DNA from: Arthrobacter sp. GMC3
GTDB lineage: Bacteria > Actinomycetota > Actinomycetes > Actinomycetales > Micrococcaceae
DNA length: 64,000 nucleotides
Assembly: GCF_002929305.1 (NCBI RefSeq)
Contig: NZ_PJIO01000016.1
Location: 1 to 64,000 of the forward strand
Reading direction: 5' to 3'
Position 1 is the first letter of the stretch; each line of letters opens with the position of its first letter. Positions 8,000-17,042 of this stretch are shown one piece after another. Made by a program: the position numbers and the translations under genes. Under the pieces are notes generated by a model. That model had not been told where the DNA came from. It was given only the letters and a program-made list of their open reading frames with translations, and did not search any database.

Positions 8000-9526
8000 T
8001 CAACCCCTAACTTCCGGTTCTTGTCCCCCGCGGGCATTTGATTCGCCTAATTCACCGTTGCGCCCCGAGGTTCCGGTAGCGTCCGGAGACTTTTTGACTT
8101 TCGAGAGGGGGTCAGCGATGGACTCAAGCGACTGGCGCTCCGCGTCGATGCCAAAAATGAGGGCAATGACCCCGCCCACAACCATGACTGCCGCGCCCAA
8201 GTAGTAGCCTGCGGCGAGAGGTCCTCTGCTCGATCCATCACCAATCATGGAACCGTAGAGGACGGGTGCAATCGCACCGGCAATCTGCCCAATTGCGAAG
8301 AAGTAGGAGATAGCCTGGCCTCGAAGTTCAAGGGGGAAAATCTCACTGACGGTCAGGTATGCCGAGGACGCCCCAGCGGAAGCGAAAAAGAACGAAACAC
8401 ACCAGAAGATGGTTTGTGTGGTCGCCGTCAGCGCGCCGGCTTGGAACATGGCGGCGGATACCGCCAAAACAAGTCCAGAGATTACGTAGGTGCCGAAGAT
8501 CATCTTCCTCCGCCCTACAGTGTCGAACAACGGGCCCAGAATTAGCGGTCCGAGCAGATTTCCTATGGCAAAGGGGAAGAAGTAGAAGGTGACCCCGCTC
8601 AATGAGACGCCATAGAACTTTTGCAAAACCAAGGCGTAGGTGAAAAAGATAGCATTGTAAAGAAATGATTGGGTGACCATCATGCTGAGGCCCAGAAAAG
8701 TTCTTTTTGGATACTGGCGCAGGAACACACGTGCCACTGTCCCAAATGGGATGTTGGGCAGGGGTGTAACTTCCAGGGCCTTGGAGTCGTCCACCTCCGA
8801 AAGTTCGTGCCCAGCCGCCCGAATATCAGCCTCGATCTTGTCGACGGTTCGCTCTGCTTCCTCCTCGCGGCCATGCGTCATCAGCCAGCGCGGACTTTCC
8901 GGGATGTGCCGCCGCAGGTAGATGATAATCAGCCCCAAGAAGGGGCCAATGAAGAAGCCAATCCGCCAACCCCAACTGTTGGCGAAGTCAGTATTTGCCA
9001 ACAGAAAAAGATTCGCCGTTGCACCCAAAGCCGCTCCCGCCCAATAGGTGCCGTTGACCGCGATGTCCACCCGCCCCCGATAGTGGGAAGGAATTAGTTC
9101 ATCTATGGCCGAGTTTATGGCCGTGTATTCACCCCCGATACCCATGCCCGCAATGAATCTAAAGATCCACAGGAACCACATGGCGAAAGCAAGCCCGCCG
9201 ATTCCGCTTCCGGCAAGATAGATCGCCAGAGTAAGAATGAACAGTCGTTTCCGGCCCAACTTGTCCGCAAGCCTGCCGAAGTAGAGTGCACCAACCACTT
9301 CGCCAATTAGATAGATGGTTCCGGTAAGACCGACTTGGGTTGGGGACATGTTCAAGTCGTGCTGGAATCCAGCGGTGGCAACAATCTGGACTTCGAGGCC
9401 GTCAAGGACCCAAGAGATACCTAGACCGACGATGACTGCCCAGTGGAATCTGGTCCAGGGCAGCCGGTCCATTCGTGCCGGCACGAGCGATCGTACCTGC
9501 TTGGGCATCGCGTTAGTCGTCGCCAT
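8000..9526 (-). CDS. MFS transporter, sugar/metabolite porter type
   Basis: A 508-residue integral membrane protein with about twelve hydrophobic helices. The loop between helices 2 and 3 reads GRLADKLGRKRLFI and the equivalent second-half loop GPLFDTVGRRKMIFG, both major-facilitator signatures; PESPRWL after helix 6 is typical of the sugar porter and aromatic acid groups. The ATG at 9526 has GAGG 9 bases upstream. The substrate cannot be read from the sequence. It is followed directly by the uspA-like gene. Confidence 0.88.
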   Translation of the reverse strand: MATTNAMPKQVRSLVPARMDRLPWTRFHWAVIVGLGISWVLDGLEVQIVATAGFQHDLNMSPTQVGLTGTIYLIGEVVGALYFGRLADKLGRKRLFILTLAIYLAGSGIGGLAFAMWFLWIFRFIAGMGIGGEYTAINSAIDELIPSHYRGRVDIAVNGTYWAGAALGATANLFLLANTDFANSWGWRIGFFIGPFLGLIIIYLRRHIPESPRWLMTHGREEEAERTVDKIEADIRAAGHELSEVDDSKALEVTPLPNIPFGTVARVFLRQYPKRTFLGLSMMVTQSFLYNAIFFTYALVLQKFYGVSLSGVTFYFFPFAIGNLLGPLILGPLFDTVGRRKMIFGTYVISGLVLAVSAAMFQAGALTATTQTIFWCVSFFFASAGASSAYLTVSEIFPLELRGQAISYFFAIGQIAGAIAPVLYGSMIGDGSSRGPLAAGYYLGAAVMVVGGVIALIFGIDAERQSLESIADPLSKVKKSPDATGTSGRNGELGESNARGGQEPEVRG

Positions 9527-9644
9527 AACTTGTCGCCTCGATCTCAACACTCACGGAAAACAATTCCAGTGGTGGGGTCAATTGCCGAGTGGCCCGTCGC
9601 CATTGAACTTTCACAAACGCACTCTTCTTATCCTTCTAGTTATT

Positions 9645-9803
9645 CTATTTGTGCACGGCATTCCTGCGTTGCCATCCAATGGCCCCGGTAACGACGAACA
9701 AGACAATCCCGATGATTGCCAACCATAGAAGGCCTTTCACTGCAAATCCAAAAAATGCAACGGCCACCCAGACAACGAGCAGCAAGACAATAAGTCCAAC
9801 CAT
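9645..9803 (-). CDS. Small two-helix hydrophobic membrane protein
   Basis: A 52-residue protein preceded by a strong GAGGTGGGA site. Almost all of it is hydrophobic: MVGLIVLLLVVWVAVAFFGF, then KGLLWLAIIGIVLFVVTGA, ending in a basic tail. Such small hydrophobic proteins are common in actinobacterial stress loci and should sit in the cytoplasmic membrane. Its role is unknown. Confidence 0.75.
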   Translation of the reverse strand: MVGLIVLLLVVWVAVAFFGFAVKGLLWLAIIGIVLFVVTGAIGWQRRNAVHK

Positions 9804-9817
9804 TGTTCCCACCTCGA

Positions 9818-10057
9818 CTATATTTGCACGCGCTTTTCCAATTCCAGGAAATGGTCTTTGACGCCTCTGGGAAGGTTCGAGCCCTCATTGGTGGCAGCTT
9901 TGGCTTCACGTGTTTTTGCATGGACGGGGGCTGCTTCCCGTGCTCCAAGATTGCCTAGGCAGGAACTACGAATATCGTCCTGCGAAGGGCTCTGGAATCT
10001 ATTCTCCGCAATTGGCGGTTGATTCTTAAGCGTATGCCCGTTCGCTGACTTCCGCAA
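9818..10057 (-). CDS. Possible small hypothetical protein
   Basis: A 79-residue polar frame from a TTG ends just before the ribosome-binding site of the small membrane protein gene. It has no domain I recognise and no clear ribosome-binding site of its own. The spacing fits an operon, but the evidence for translation is weak. Confidence 0.25.
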   Translation of the reverse strand: MRKSANGHTLKNQPPIAENRFQSPSQDDIRSSCLGNLGAREAAPVHAKTREAKAATNEGSNLPRGVKDHFLELEKRVQI

Positions 10058-10137
10058 TGATTTCGGTTCCCGAAAGGGACTCCAAATGGTACGTCAACCA
10101 GCCTGCACCTGAAGGCCTAGCGCTGGGCAGGATGGGA

Positions 10138-11268
10138 TCAGTCTTCTTTTGAGTCCGCTGACCTGTGGCGCAACGTTACAAGGATTCGCTGCACATCCAA
10201 TGCGACGGCGACCCCCGGGTTCAGGGCAAGGACCGCCTTGCCGTCCGTGTTGGCAAGTGCGGCGGTGAGGCCTTGGAGCGCGGCGTCTGAGTCCTCGAAC
10301 AATTCCGCATCAAGTTTCCTTTCGTCCCACGCCTTCAATAGCTCGGCCAGTGTTTGAAGGCAACGGCTCACCGGCTCGTTTAGTTCTGACTCCAGATGAA
10401 CGTCGAGGTGGCCGGGCCAGATGGTGCCGGTTAACACTTCCGTGATGTCTCGTACGTAGACGGTGAGATTTTCCAGAACTTCCATGTCCCCTAAGCTCTC
10501 CTGCACACGGCGGTGACGGGAGTGGCGGTAGGCGCGAGGATTGGCTTTGTGGCTCTCCCTGGCCCCGTGGACTGCACCACGGATCTCACTGACGGAGGAT
10601 GCCAACGTCTTCTGGCGTCCGGCCCAATCCTCATGAGCCGGCGGCCACTGCTCTGTGAGGGCCTTGGCCATGTCCTCGAGTTGGCTGCTCAGCACAAGGC
10701 GTCCTCGCGAGATACGCAGCCTGGCGGCGTCGAGCGTCAAAGGCGGAAAGATGGTCACATTGACGATCAATCCAACCACCACGCCAAGTCCCATTTGTAT
10801 CGCGTAACCCACCGAAAAAGCGTCGGCATCCCGCCCGCCAATGATCAGCACCAGAAGCGTCGCGACAGGCACGTATTCCCCGCCAGCTCCCAAACGTGTT
10901 TGGCCGGCGAGAAGCACGCCCACACCTACGGCGACGGAAATGGAGACTATGTTGGGGCTGCCCAACATCAAGACGCCAGCGGCAAGCACAATGCCCAGAG
11001 CCAGACCGATGAGCGTTTGCAGGCCCGCCCGTATAGAGCCCATAAATGTGGGGTACATGCTGACAAGTGCCCCCAACGGAGCATAGTAGGGGTACTTGTC
11101 GGCGGAGCCAGGCACGTGAGTTCCCAGAAACCAAGCGATTCCCACTGCCACGGCGGCTTTGGCCGCGAGCAGGATTCGCTGGCCGGTGACCGTTTGCTTC
11201 ACCCAAGCCTTCATGCTCCCCGTGACGGCATTCCCGCCGGTTATGGACACTCCCCCACGACCGGGCAC
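10138..11268 (-). CDS. FUSC-family (aromatic acid exporter type) membrane protein
   Basis: The 376-residue protein has five or six hydrophobic segments in the first 180 residues, with the pattern YYAPLGALVSMYPTFMGSIR and a following glycine-rich helix pair, then a long cytoplasmic helical domain. This is the FUSC / aromatic acid exporter layout. The in-frame ATG at 11214 (MKAWVKQTVTGQR) is an alternative start. The family exports aromatic acids or is of unknown substrate. It follows the small coiled-coil gene by a few bases. Confidence 0.8.
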   Translation of the reverse strand: MPGRGGVSITGGNAVTGSMKAWVKQTVTGQRILLAAKAAVAVGIAWFLGTHVPGSADKYPYYAPLGALVSMYPTFMGSIRAGLQTLIGLALGIVLAAGVLMLGSPNIVSISVAVGVGVLLAGQTRLGAGGEYVPVATLLVLIIGGRDADAFSVGYAIQMGLGVVVGLIVNVTIFPPLTLDAARLRISRGRLVLSSQLEDMAKALTEQWPPAHEDWAGRQKTLASSVSEIRGAVHGARESHKANPRAYRHSRHRRVQESLGDMEVLENLTVYVRDITEVLTGTIWPGHLDVHLESELNEPVSRCLQTLAELLKAWDERKLDAELFEDSDAALQGLTAALANTDGKAVLALNPGVAVALDVQRILVTLRHRSADSKED

Positions 11269-11274
11269 CTTTGC

Positions 11275-11649
11275 CTAAACACCGTCGTTGCCAGGCTTCT
11301 GCCTGACGTCGGGGTCAAGGGCGTCGGCGTCACGACGAACCCTTGCAGCCTCATCATTTTGGGCACTCGCGACAGTGTTGCGTTCCTCGGCCTGGGCACT
11401 CAACCGCTCGGCGTCGACGTTTGCCAGTTCGGCCTCCGCCGCAGTGCCTGCCGCGGCGGCCCGGGACTCACGCGCATCCAACGCTGTATCGCGGGCGGCG
11501 ACCCTCATCGTAGCGGCCTCTTGTCGGTCGGCACTCTGCTGCTGGGCGTGTACTCGTCCGCGTCGGCGTCCAAGCCCGGCGAGTATTCCAATGACGATCA
11601 ACAAAATGATGATGACAATGACGATCCAAATCCATCCCATGGTAGACAT
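11275..11649 (-). CDS. Single-pass membrane protein with coiled-coil tail
   Basis: The product (about 124 residues) starts with one hydrophobic helix, IWIVIVIIILLIVIGILAGL, followed by a basic RRRGR stop and an alanine/glutamate-rich helix likely to form a coiled coil. The ATG at 11649 shares a base with the stop of the upstream gene (TGATG), so it is coupled to it; a GTG at 11652 is an alternative. Its function is unknown. It sits between an acetyltransferase-like gene and the FUSC gene. Confidence 0.75.
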   Translation of the reverse strand: MSTMGWIWIVIVIIILLIVIGILAGLGRRRGRVHAQQQSADRQEAATMRVAARDTALDARESRAAAAGTAAEAELANVDAERLSAQAEERNTVASAQNDEAARVRRDADALDPDVRQKPGNDGV

Positions 11650-12119
11650 CACGCGATTTCCTTTCGTTGCGACGGGGCGCTTTGACGCGTGACCCGAATC
11701 CGGTGGGTCGCTGCTTCGGATTGCGCGCCTAACCGGAAGCGCTGATGGACTGCGGCCGGAACCAACGCGATGTAGCTCGGGTTCTCCCGCATAAATTCAC
11801 GGGTGACGGTGCAGTACGGGTGGACGGAGATACGGCGCCGGCTTGCATCGTCTAGCACGTCTCGGATGAGGGCCTCGGTGGTGTGCGAATCGGCTTCACG
11901 GGTGAGGTGAGTAAACAACAGCCACATCTCGGAGCCGCGCATGCTGTATCTGGTAAAACCGGCAAGTGTGCCCGCACGGTACACCTCGAACTGTGACAAC
12001 TGTTGGTTGTGCGAAAAGGCAAGTGTGGGTCGCGCCCAAGCGTTGGGACTGTCTGCAGCAAGTGCGTAGGCAGATGAAAGGGAGGTGGCGGTGTAAGTAA
12101 GCGCAGAAGAAGGTTCCAT
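11649..12119 (-). CDS. GNAT-type acetyltransferase-like protein (YjdJ type)
   Basis: From the ATG at 12119 the protein has 156 residues. The middle has QLSQFEVYRAGTLAGFTRYS, and the end reads ISVHPYCTVTREFMRENPSY, which is the conserved tail of the small YjdJ-type GNAT-related proteins (a short acetyl-CoA binding fold). The enzyme activity and target are not known for this group. The stop overlaps the next ATG, so the pair is coupled. Confidence 0.75.
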   Translation of the reverse strand: MEPSSALTYTATSLSSAYALAADSPNAWARPTLAFSHNQQLSQFEVYRAGTLAGFTRYSMRGSEMWLLFTHLTREADSHTTEALIRDVLDDASRRRISVHPYCTVTREFMRENPSYIALVPAAVHQRFRLGAQSEAATHRIRVTRQSAPSQRKEIA

Positions 12120-12429
12120 GACAGCCCCATACGTAGTGGGTTTGGCGGTCCTCTGCTCGACCAACTTCAGCTTACAAACCTGAGGAGCACAAGACAAGGG
12201 CACGTTGCTTACCCGGTGGTATCGGCGCCCAATTTCCGGTTTCCGGCCGACGCCATGGTGGGCGCGTAGACTAGGACTAGGTTTAGTGCAAAGCCACCCA
12301 TTCCCGTTCCGTTATGCGGAACAAGTGGAATCGAGGGCCCATGGCCCACCTGACTAATATTGGATTAAGAGCCCCCGGACAAATGATCCCGGGACGCCGT
12401 CTGAAGTTGCCCCCATCGAGCAGCCCGGC
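12120..12429. other. Divergent region upstream of the Nramp-like gene
   Basis: No gene. Small inverted repeats (GTTCCG...CGGAAC near 12306-12322 and GGGCCC...GGCCC just after) could form hairpins in the leader of the transporter mRNA. I could not match them to a known metal riboswitch. Confidence 0.35.
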
Positions 12430-13794
12430 ATGAGCGTGCGCCGCGAAGTAGCAGAGCGAGAACAGACCGGGCCCGACGATGGTCAGCCCGGAGCAAAGGT
12501 CCGGCGCCGGAATCCGGTTGCTAGGTTCTTTGGGATTCTTGGCCCGGGTGTGGTGACGGGAGCGGCCGACGACGACCCCTCCGGTATTGCGACCTACTCG
12601 CAAGCCGGCGCCACGTTCGGCAACGGCCTCCTGTGGACAGTGCCCGTCACGCTTCCATTGATGATGGCCGTCCAGGAAATTTGTGACCGCATGGCCCTGG
12701 CCACCGGCGACAGTCTGGGCGCCTTGATCCGGCGTAAGTTCACCCGCGGATTCCGGATTGCCATCACCATATTGGTAGTTGCCTTGATCGCGGCCAATAT
12801 TTTGAACCTGGCCGCGGACCTCAATGCTATTGGCCAGGGTATGACGCTTTTGAAAGCGGGCCCCAGCTTTCTATGGAGCGCAATGGCCGGGGCCGGTGTC
12901 ATGGCGGCAGTTACCTTTGGCTCCTTCGAATGGATCGGCCGGATCTTCAAATGGCTATGCCTGGTGCTCCTTGTCTACGTGGGTGTCCTCTTTGTCTCCG
13001 GTGTCGACTGGGCCGACGTCGCCCGCGGCTTGGTGGGCTTGCAATTCCAGTTCTCACCGGCATATCTGGGACTGATTGTTGCCGTGCTGGGCACCACTAT
13101 CTCCCCCTACATGTTCTTCTGGCAGTCGGCCCAACGGATCGAGGAACTCCGCGCCGAATCTAGAGGCGGGGACAAAGCTCCGGCATTGGAGGAACGCCCC
13201 CGGGGCGAGGCCCGCCGCACCTTGCGTAATGGCAGGGCTGATGTCTTCACCGGCATGGCCTTTAGCGTACTTGTCATGTTCGCCATCATCGCCTCCTCCG
13301 CCGCGACTCTCGGGACGCAACACAAAACCGTCAGCAGTGCCGCCGACGCTGCCCAGGCGCTGGAGCCGGTCGCGGGAAGTTATGCAGGGATCCTTTTCGC
13401 CCTGGGGTTCATTGGTTCCGGAATGCTCGCGGTGCCCGTTCTGGCCGCCTCCGGGGCCGCGGGACTGACGGGCCTGTTGAACAAGAACTGGGGACTGGCA
13501 CGAAAACCCGGCAAGGCCCCCCTTTTCTACGTCCTGCTCGGGGCCGGCATGGTTCTGGGAACAGTCCTCGCCGTTATCGACACCAACCCCATCGGGTTAC
13601 TAGTCCTTAGCGCCGTGGTCAACGGAATCACTGCTGGCCCCTTCCTGATCATCATGATGATCATTTCCCGGGACCGAAAAATTATGGGCAAATACCGAAA
13701 TGGCAAACTCTCAACAATCCTTGGCTGGACAACTACGGTCCTGATGTGCCTCGCCGGAGCCTACGGAATTTGGTACACCATCACCGGCGGCTGA
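12430..13794 (+). CDS. Nramp-family divalent cation transporter with altered metal-site motifs
   Basis: The 454-residue protein has eleven or so hydrophobic helices and the Nramp first-helix context GPGVVTGAADDDPSG. The usual DPGN metal-binding motif is DPSG here (residues 49-52), and the sixth-helix motif, normally MPH in manganese/iron carriers, reads TTISPYMFFWQ (222-232), without the methionine-proline-histidine. Such changes are known in Nramp-related carriers with changed selectivity, for example for magnesium. So it imports a divalent cation, but probably not in the classical Mn/Fe way. A loop of about 30 polar residues after helix 6 is unusually long. Confidence 0.85.
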   Translation: MSVRREVAEREQTGPDDGQPGAKVRRRNPVARFFGILGPGVVTGAADDDPSGIATYSQAGATFGNGLLWTVPVTLPLMMAVQEICDRMALATGDSLGALIRRKFTRGFRIAITILVVALIAANILNLAADLNAIGQGMTLLKAGPSFLWSAMAGAGVMAAVTFGSFEWIGRIFKWLCLVLLVYVGVLFVSGVDWADVARGLVGLQFQFSPAYLGLIVAVLGTTISPYMFFWQSAQRIEELRAESRGGDKAPALEERPRGEARRTLRNGRADVFTGMAFSVLVMFAIIASSAATLGTQHKTVSSAADAAQALEPVAGSYAGILFALGFIGSGMLAVPVLAASGAAGLTGLLNKNWGLARKPGKAPLFYVLLGAGMVLGTVLAVIDTNPIGLLVLSAVVNGITAGPFLIIMMIISRDRKIMGKYRNGKLSTILGWTTTVLMCLAGAYGIWYTITGG

Positions 13795-13843
13795 CCAACG
13801 CACCGGCACACAAACATCCCCCAACACCATCAGGAACGGACTC

Positions 13844-14452
13844 ATGACTAATCTTTCAGCCATCGCCATCATTTGCACTCTCACACCTTCCCCCGCAGCG
13901 TCCAGCAGCGAACTGTTGGCTAAGCATGTTTTGGGCCAACTCGAACTTCACTCAGTCACTACCTCTTCGCTACGTGTAGTGGATCATGACGTCAAGCGGG
14001 GGGTGCAGGTGGATATGGGCGACGGCGATGCCTGGCCAGCCATCAGGGAACAAATCCTCGCCGCGGACATCTTGGTGCTATCCACGCCCATCTGGATGGG
14101 CCATCCCTGCAGCGTTGCCCAACAAGTGATGGAACGCCTGGACGCCGATCTTTCGGAAACCGACGCCCAAGGCCGCCCCATCATGTATGGGAAAGTAGCA
14201 ACGGTCGCGGTAGTTGGAAACGAAGACGGGGCCCACAAAACGATTGCCGACATGATGCAGGCCCTGAACGACATAGGGTTCACTCTCCCAGCTCAAGGCG
14301 GAACGTATTGGGTGGGTGAAGCCATGCAAACGCTGGACTACAAGGACCTTGAAAAGGTACCGGATCCGGTTGCCTCGACCAACGCTGGACTGGCCCGAAA
14401 CGCGGCCTATTTGGCACGGTTCCTGAGTGAAAACAATTACCCGGCCAGCTAA
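13844..14452 (+). CDS. Flavodoxin-like NAD(P)H-dependent oxidoreductase
   Basis: A 202-residue protein with a GGAAC ribosome-binding site. It follows the flavodoxin/FMN-reductase fold: an N-terminal AIICTLTPSPAASSSELLAK in the place of the FMN phosphate loop, LVLSTPIWMGHPCSVAQQVM at the isoalloxazine loop, and VATVAVVGNEDGAH. It is a soluble FMN enzyme related to WrbA-like quinone reductases, perhaps for redox stress. It lies 49 bases after the Nramp-like gene and may be its operon partner. Confidence 0.8.
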   Translation: MTNLSAIAIICTLTPSPAASSSELLAKHVLGQLELHSVTTSSLRVVDHDVKRGVQVDMGDGDAWPAIREQILAADILVLSTPIWMGHPCSVAQQVMERLDADLSETDAQGRPIMYGKVATVAVVGNEDGAHKTIADMMQALNDIGFTLPAQGGTYWVGEAMQTLDYKDLEKVPDPVASTNAGLARNAAYLARFLSENNYPAS

Positions 14453-14455
14453 AAA

Positions 14456-14470
14456 GCGCCGGCCGGGCGC
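14456..14470 (-). terminator. Terminator hairpin of the first ANTAR gene
   Basis: GCGCC and GGCGC pair around GGCCG and, on the minus strand, five T residues follow. It lies between the convergent genes ending at 14452 and 14499 and best serves the minus-strand gene. Confidence 0.5.
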
Positions 14471-14498
14471 CTGCTACCAGTTCAAAGCCCACTCACTG

Positions 14499-15308
14499 TC
14501 AGTCAAAATGCGTTGCGACGTTGACATGGCTGAGGTTCTCCAACATTTCCTGGGCCACGGTTCGTACTTTCTGATTTCGAGACGAAGCGGCCCTGCTAAG
14601 AATCTCAAACGCAGCAGTTTGCGAGCAGCGTTGCTGGCCCATGATCACCCCCACCGCCAAATCAATGGTGGTGCGTGACTTCATAGCTTCCTGAAGGTCG
14701 TCGGCCGTTTGCTGCTTAACGCCAATCCGGACAGCTAGACGCAGGGCCAACTGTACTTGAGTGGCGTATTGCTCAGCACTGGCTACTATTCCTTCGTCAA
14801 ACGCGTCTGGGACGGAGGAAAAGAAATTGATCGAAGCAGCAGCCCCTTCGTCAAGGATCAAGGGAACGGCCAAGACACTGTGCACGTTTTCCTTCAAAAG
14901 TTCCCGGGCGTACTTCGGCCAACGATCGTCGGTGAGCGTTTCACGGATCACCACGGTGCGTTCCTCCTGAAGTGCCGTCAGGCAAGGCCCCTGCCCCATG
15001 CGCTCCTGAACCTCATTGAGCATGTGCGCCTTGGCGGTGTTTCCTGTTCCTGTCAAGGCTCTGCGTCGACGGTAGAGCGTCACGGCACAGTCCAAGACGG
15101 GCCCGCCGTCGACCGTGGCCAAAGCGGCGGAGTACTCGCAGAGTTCGCGCAAGAAATCAGCCACGTCGACACTGTCAATAACGAGCCCTTGCAGTTGCTC
15201 AGACACGGTGGTCGACGGACCCTCGGGCACCAATTCCTCCACTGCGCTTACGAAAGTACCTGCGGGGACGTCGTTGGGTCGTTCATCATCGGTTACGTTC
15301 GTCGTCAT
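14499..15308 (-). CDS. GAF and ANTAR domain regulator 1
   Basis: The 269-residue protein has a GAF sensor domain (around MGQGPCLTALQEERTVVIRE) and a C-terminal ANTAR domain (LQEAMKSRTTIDLAVGVIMG and the following helices). ANTAR domains bind paired hairpins in nascent RNA and prevent termination; GAF binds a small ligand. The ATG at 15308 has AGGAT 7 bases upstream. It is one of two such genes here; both probably act as stress-responsive antiterminators. Which transcripts they bind is not visible. Confidence 0.88.
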   Translation of the reverse strand: MTTNVTDDERPNDVPAGTFVSAVEELVPEGPSTTVSEQLQGLVIDSVDVADFLRELCEYSAALATVDGGPVLDCAVTLYRRRRALTGTGNTAKAHMLNEVQERMGQGPCLTALQEERTVVIRETLTDDRWPKYARELLKENVHSVLAVPLILDEGAAASINFFSSVPDAFDEGIVASAEQYATQVQLALRLAVRIGVKQQTADDLQEAMKSRTTIDLAVGVIMGQQRCSQTAAFEILSRAASSRNQKVRTVAQEMLENLSHVNVATHFD

Positions 15309-15510
15309 CAATGATCCTTAGTACGGCGCCCGTGGAAAGATCCGTGGACGATCAAGGCCATGTATTCCCGCCGCCAGGTAGGCTATCGCCCATCCGCGGC
15401 AGAAGCCCCGACACTGCAGGCCTCCACTGCTTGAACGCCTCCTCTCATTCTAGGCGCATCCAATAGTTCCAGCGTCGAATTGTTTACTCGCGCCCAAACA
15501 GAGCGGCCTC

Positions 15511-15786
15511 TCACGGCTTGGGGAACTCCCCCTCGGGGTCATGGGAGAAGGGAATCCTGATGTCAAGAGTCAATGCCATGAATTGCTCATTGAGAGCCTG
15601 AGCCAGCAGGTCGCGTTCGAGGACAGGAAACGCATGAGCCTCGCACAGGTAGGCCTCTACCTCAAACTGCCCGGCGGAACCACCCAAGGCAAAATATTTC
15701 AACCACAACTCACCCACGGTCAGCTGTGCAAGCGCTAACGCCCACCGCAGATCCGTGAATTGTTGATCGTCATCGTCAGTCCCCAT
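15511..15786 (-). CDS. Small conserved hypothetical protein between ANTAR genes
   Basis: A 91-residue protein, MGTDDDDQQFTDLRWALALA and onward, acidic and mostly helical, without transmembrane segments. It starts 15 bases after the second ANTAR gene on the same strand and should be co-transcribed with it. I do not recognise the domain. Its place between two GAF-ANTAR genes suggests a partner or modulator; that is inference. Confidence 0.7.
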   Translation of the reverse strand: MGTDDDDQQFTDLRWALALAQLTVGELWLKYFALGGSAGQFEVEAYLCEAHAFPVLERDLLAQALNEQFMALTLDIRIPFSHDPEGEFPKP

Positions 15787-15801
15787 GGCCGATCCCAGCC
15801 G

Positions 15802-16575
15802 CTACTTGCTATGCCGGGCAGCCGCCTCCACTAGCCGCACCGCCGTATCCCTGAGCGTCGCACGGTCTGCGACGGCCAGTTTCATCAACTTTTGCATGGC
15901 GTCCTCTTCGCCAACCCCGCTGCGCTCCATGACCAGCCCCTTGGCCATACCAATGAGGTCGCGCGAACGCAACGCGTGCTGCAGCTCCGTGCTCAGCCGG
16001 TGGGCGCCTTCCGCTGACTGCGCATGCTCAAGCAAAACCGTGGCCTGGGCCACCAACAATTCCAGGACCCGCCGCGCATTGGTGTTAAACGCCCACGCCT
16101 TATCCGAATATACTTTCACCGCACCAAAGGACCGCCCGCCAGAGTTCATGGGGACGCTGATGCAGGCCGTAACGGCCAACAATGCAACACTTTGGGACCA
16201 CCGCGGCCAGCGCGGGTCGGTGGCGACGTCGTCGACCACCACCGTCTCTCCTGTAGCCCACGCGGTGAGACATGGACCTTCCTCCAAGGCGTACTGCAAG
16301 GCATCGGCTTCTTCGACGATGGGATCTGAGGCGGCCATACTTGTCTTTCGGGCGTTTTCATCGATGAGGGTGACCCCGGCACCCACTGCATCCGGGAAGC
16401 TGAGTTTGGCGGCTTCCGTGATCAGCTTGAGCGTTTCCGCCACGGTTTTCTCGCTCAGTAACAGCCCGGAGGCCCTGGCCGCAACCGTCGCAAGTTCGTC
16501 AGCAAGGGGAAGTGCCTCTTCTGCGTTAATCACTGTGAGCTCCTCCTGTCCGGACGCTCGGCAAGCATCACACAT
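15802..16575 (-). CDS. GAF and ANTAR domain regulator 2
   Basis: This 257-residue protein has the same architecture as the one at 14499: a GAF domain (DALQYALEEGPCLTAWATGE) and a C-terminal ANTAR domain (LQHALRSRDLIGMAKGLVME). It starts with MCDACRASGQEEL; the two N-terminal cysteines are three apart. The two proteins are clearly related but far from identical, so they are older paralogues. It is first in an operon with the small gene at 15511. Confidence 0.88.
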   Translation of the reverse strand: MCDACRASGQEELTVINAEEALPLADELATVAARASGLLLSEKTVAETLKLITEAAKLSFPDAVGAGVTLIDENARKTSMAASDPIVEEADALQYALEEGPCLTAWATGETVVVDDVATDPRWPRWSQSVALLAVTACISVPMNSGGRSFGAVKVYSDKAWAFNTNARRVLELLVAQATVLLEHAQSAEGAHRLSTELQHALRSRDLIGMAKGLVMERSGVGEEDAMQKLMKLAVADRATLRDTAVRLVEAAARHSK

Positions 16576-16675
16576 TCATCTATTAGTTCTTCAAGACTAC
16601 ACACGGTTGCTGCCTTTAGATCTCCCTCTGTGGCGATCAAAGTGCAAAGAGGCAATTGCCCTGTGGAACGCATGA

Positions 16676-16710
16676 ACGGGGTGACCGGCCAGAGAAGCAT
16701 GTCACCCCGT
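16676..16710 (-). terminator. Hairpin after the csbD-like gene
   Basis: A perfect 10-bp stem (ACGGGGTGAC and GTCACCCCGT) with a 15-base loop lies 23 bases downstream of the csbD-like stop on the minus strand. No T-run follows, but position and stem fit a terminator. Confidence 0.6.
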
Positions 16711-16732
16711 CCCTTCGTGCGATGGTGGGCGC

Positions 16733-16957
16733 CTAGACGCTGCGCGCGCCACCCTCGGTGTCATCGGTGTGGCGGTCGGCGGCATCTTCCTTCAGGTGCG
16801 CCTTAGTGTCTGCCAGCTTGTCCTTGGCGACTCCCTTGGCATGCTCAAGCTTGCCTTCCATCTCCTGGGACTTGTCATCTCGTGCCTTGCCAACAGTCTC
16901 CTTGACCTTTCCGGCAACCTTGTCCTTTGCCGCATCCATCTTGTCTCCGATACCCAT
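16733..16957 (-). CDS. CsbD-like stress protein
   Basis: A 74-residue, very hydrophilic, lysine- and aspartate-rich protein (MGIGDKMDAAKDKVAGKVKE) of the CsbD family. A strong AGGAGGAA site precedes the ATG. CsbD-like proteins are induced by general stress and entry to stationary phase; the molecular role is unknown. Confidence 0.9.
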   Translation of the reverse strand: MGIGDKMDAAKDKVAGKVKETVGKARDDKSQEMEGKLEHAKGVAKDKLADTKAHLKEDAADRHTDDTEGGARSV

Positions 16958-17042
16958 TGCATTCCTCCTTGTGTGTTTGCTGTTCCTCTTTGGTGTGTTC
17001 TTACATGGCCGACGACGGACATGTCCGCCGCCGGTAACTCCC

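Noticed and set aside
10513..11685. 390-residue plus-strand frame
   Set aside because: It overlaps the FUSC gene and the coiled-coil gene on the other strand and is rich in low-complexity H, R and D stretches, with no ribosome-binding site.
12204..12429. Possible metal riboswitch before the Nramp-like gene
   Set aside because: Only short hairpins are visible; I could not match them to the known manganese or magnesium riboswitch cores.
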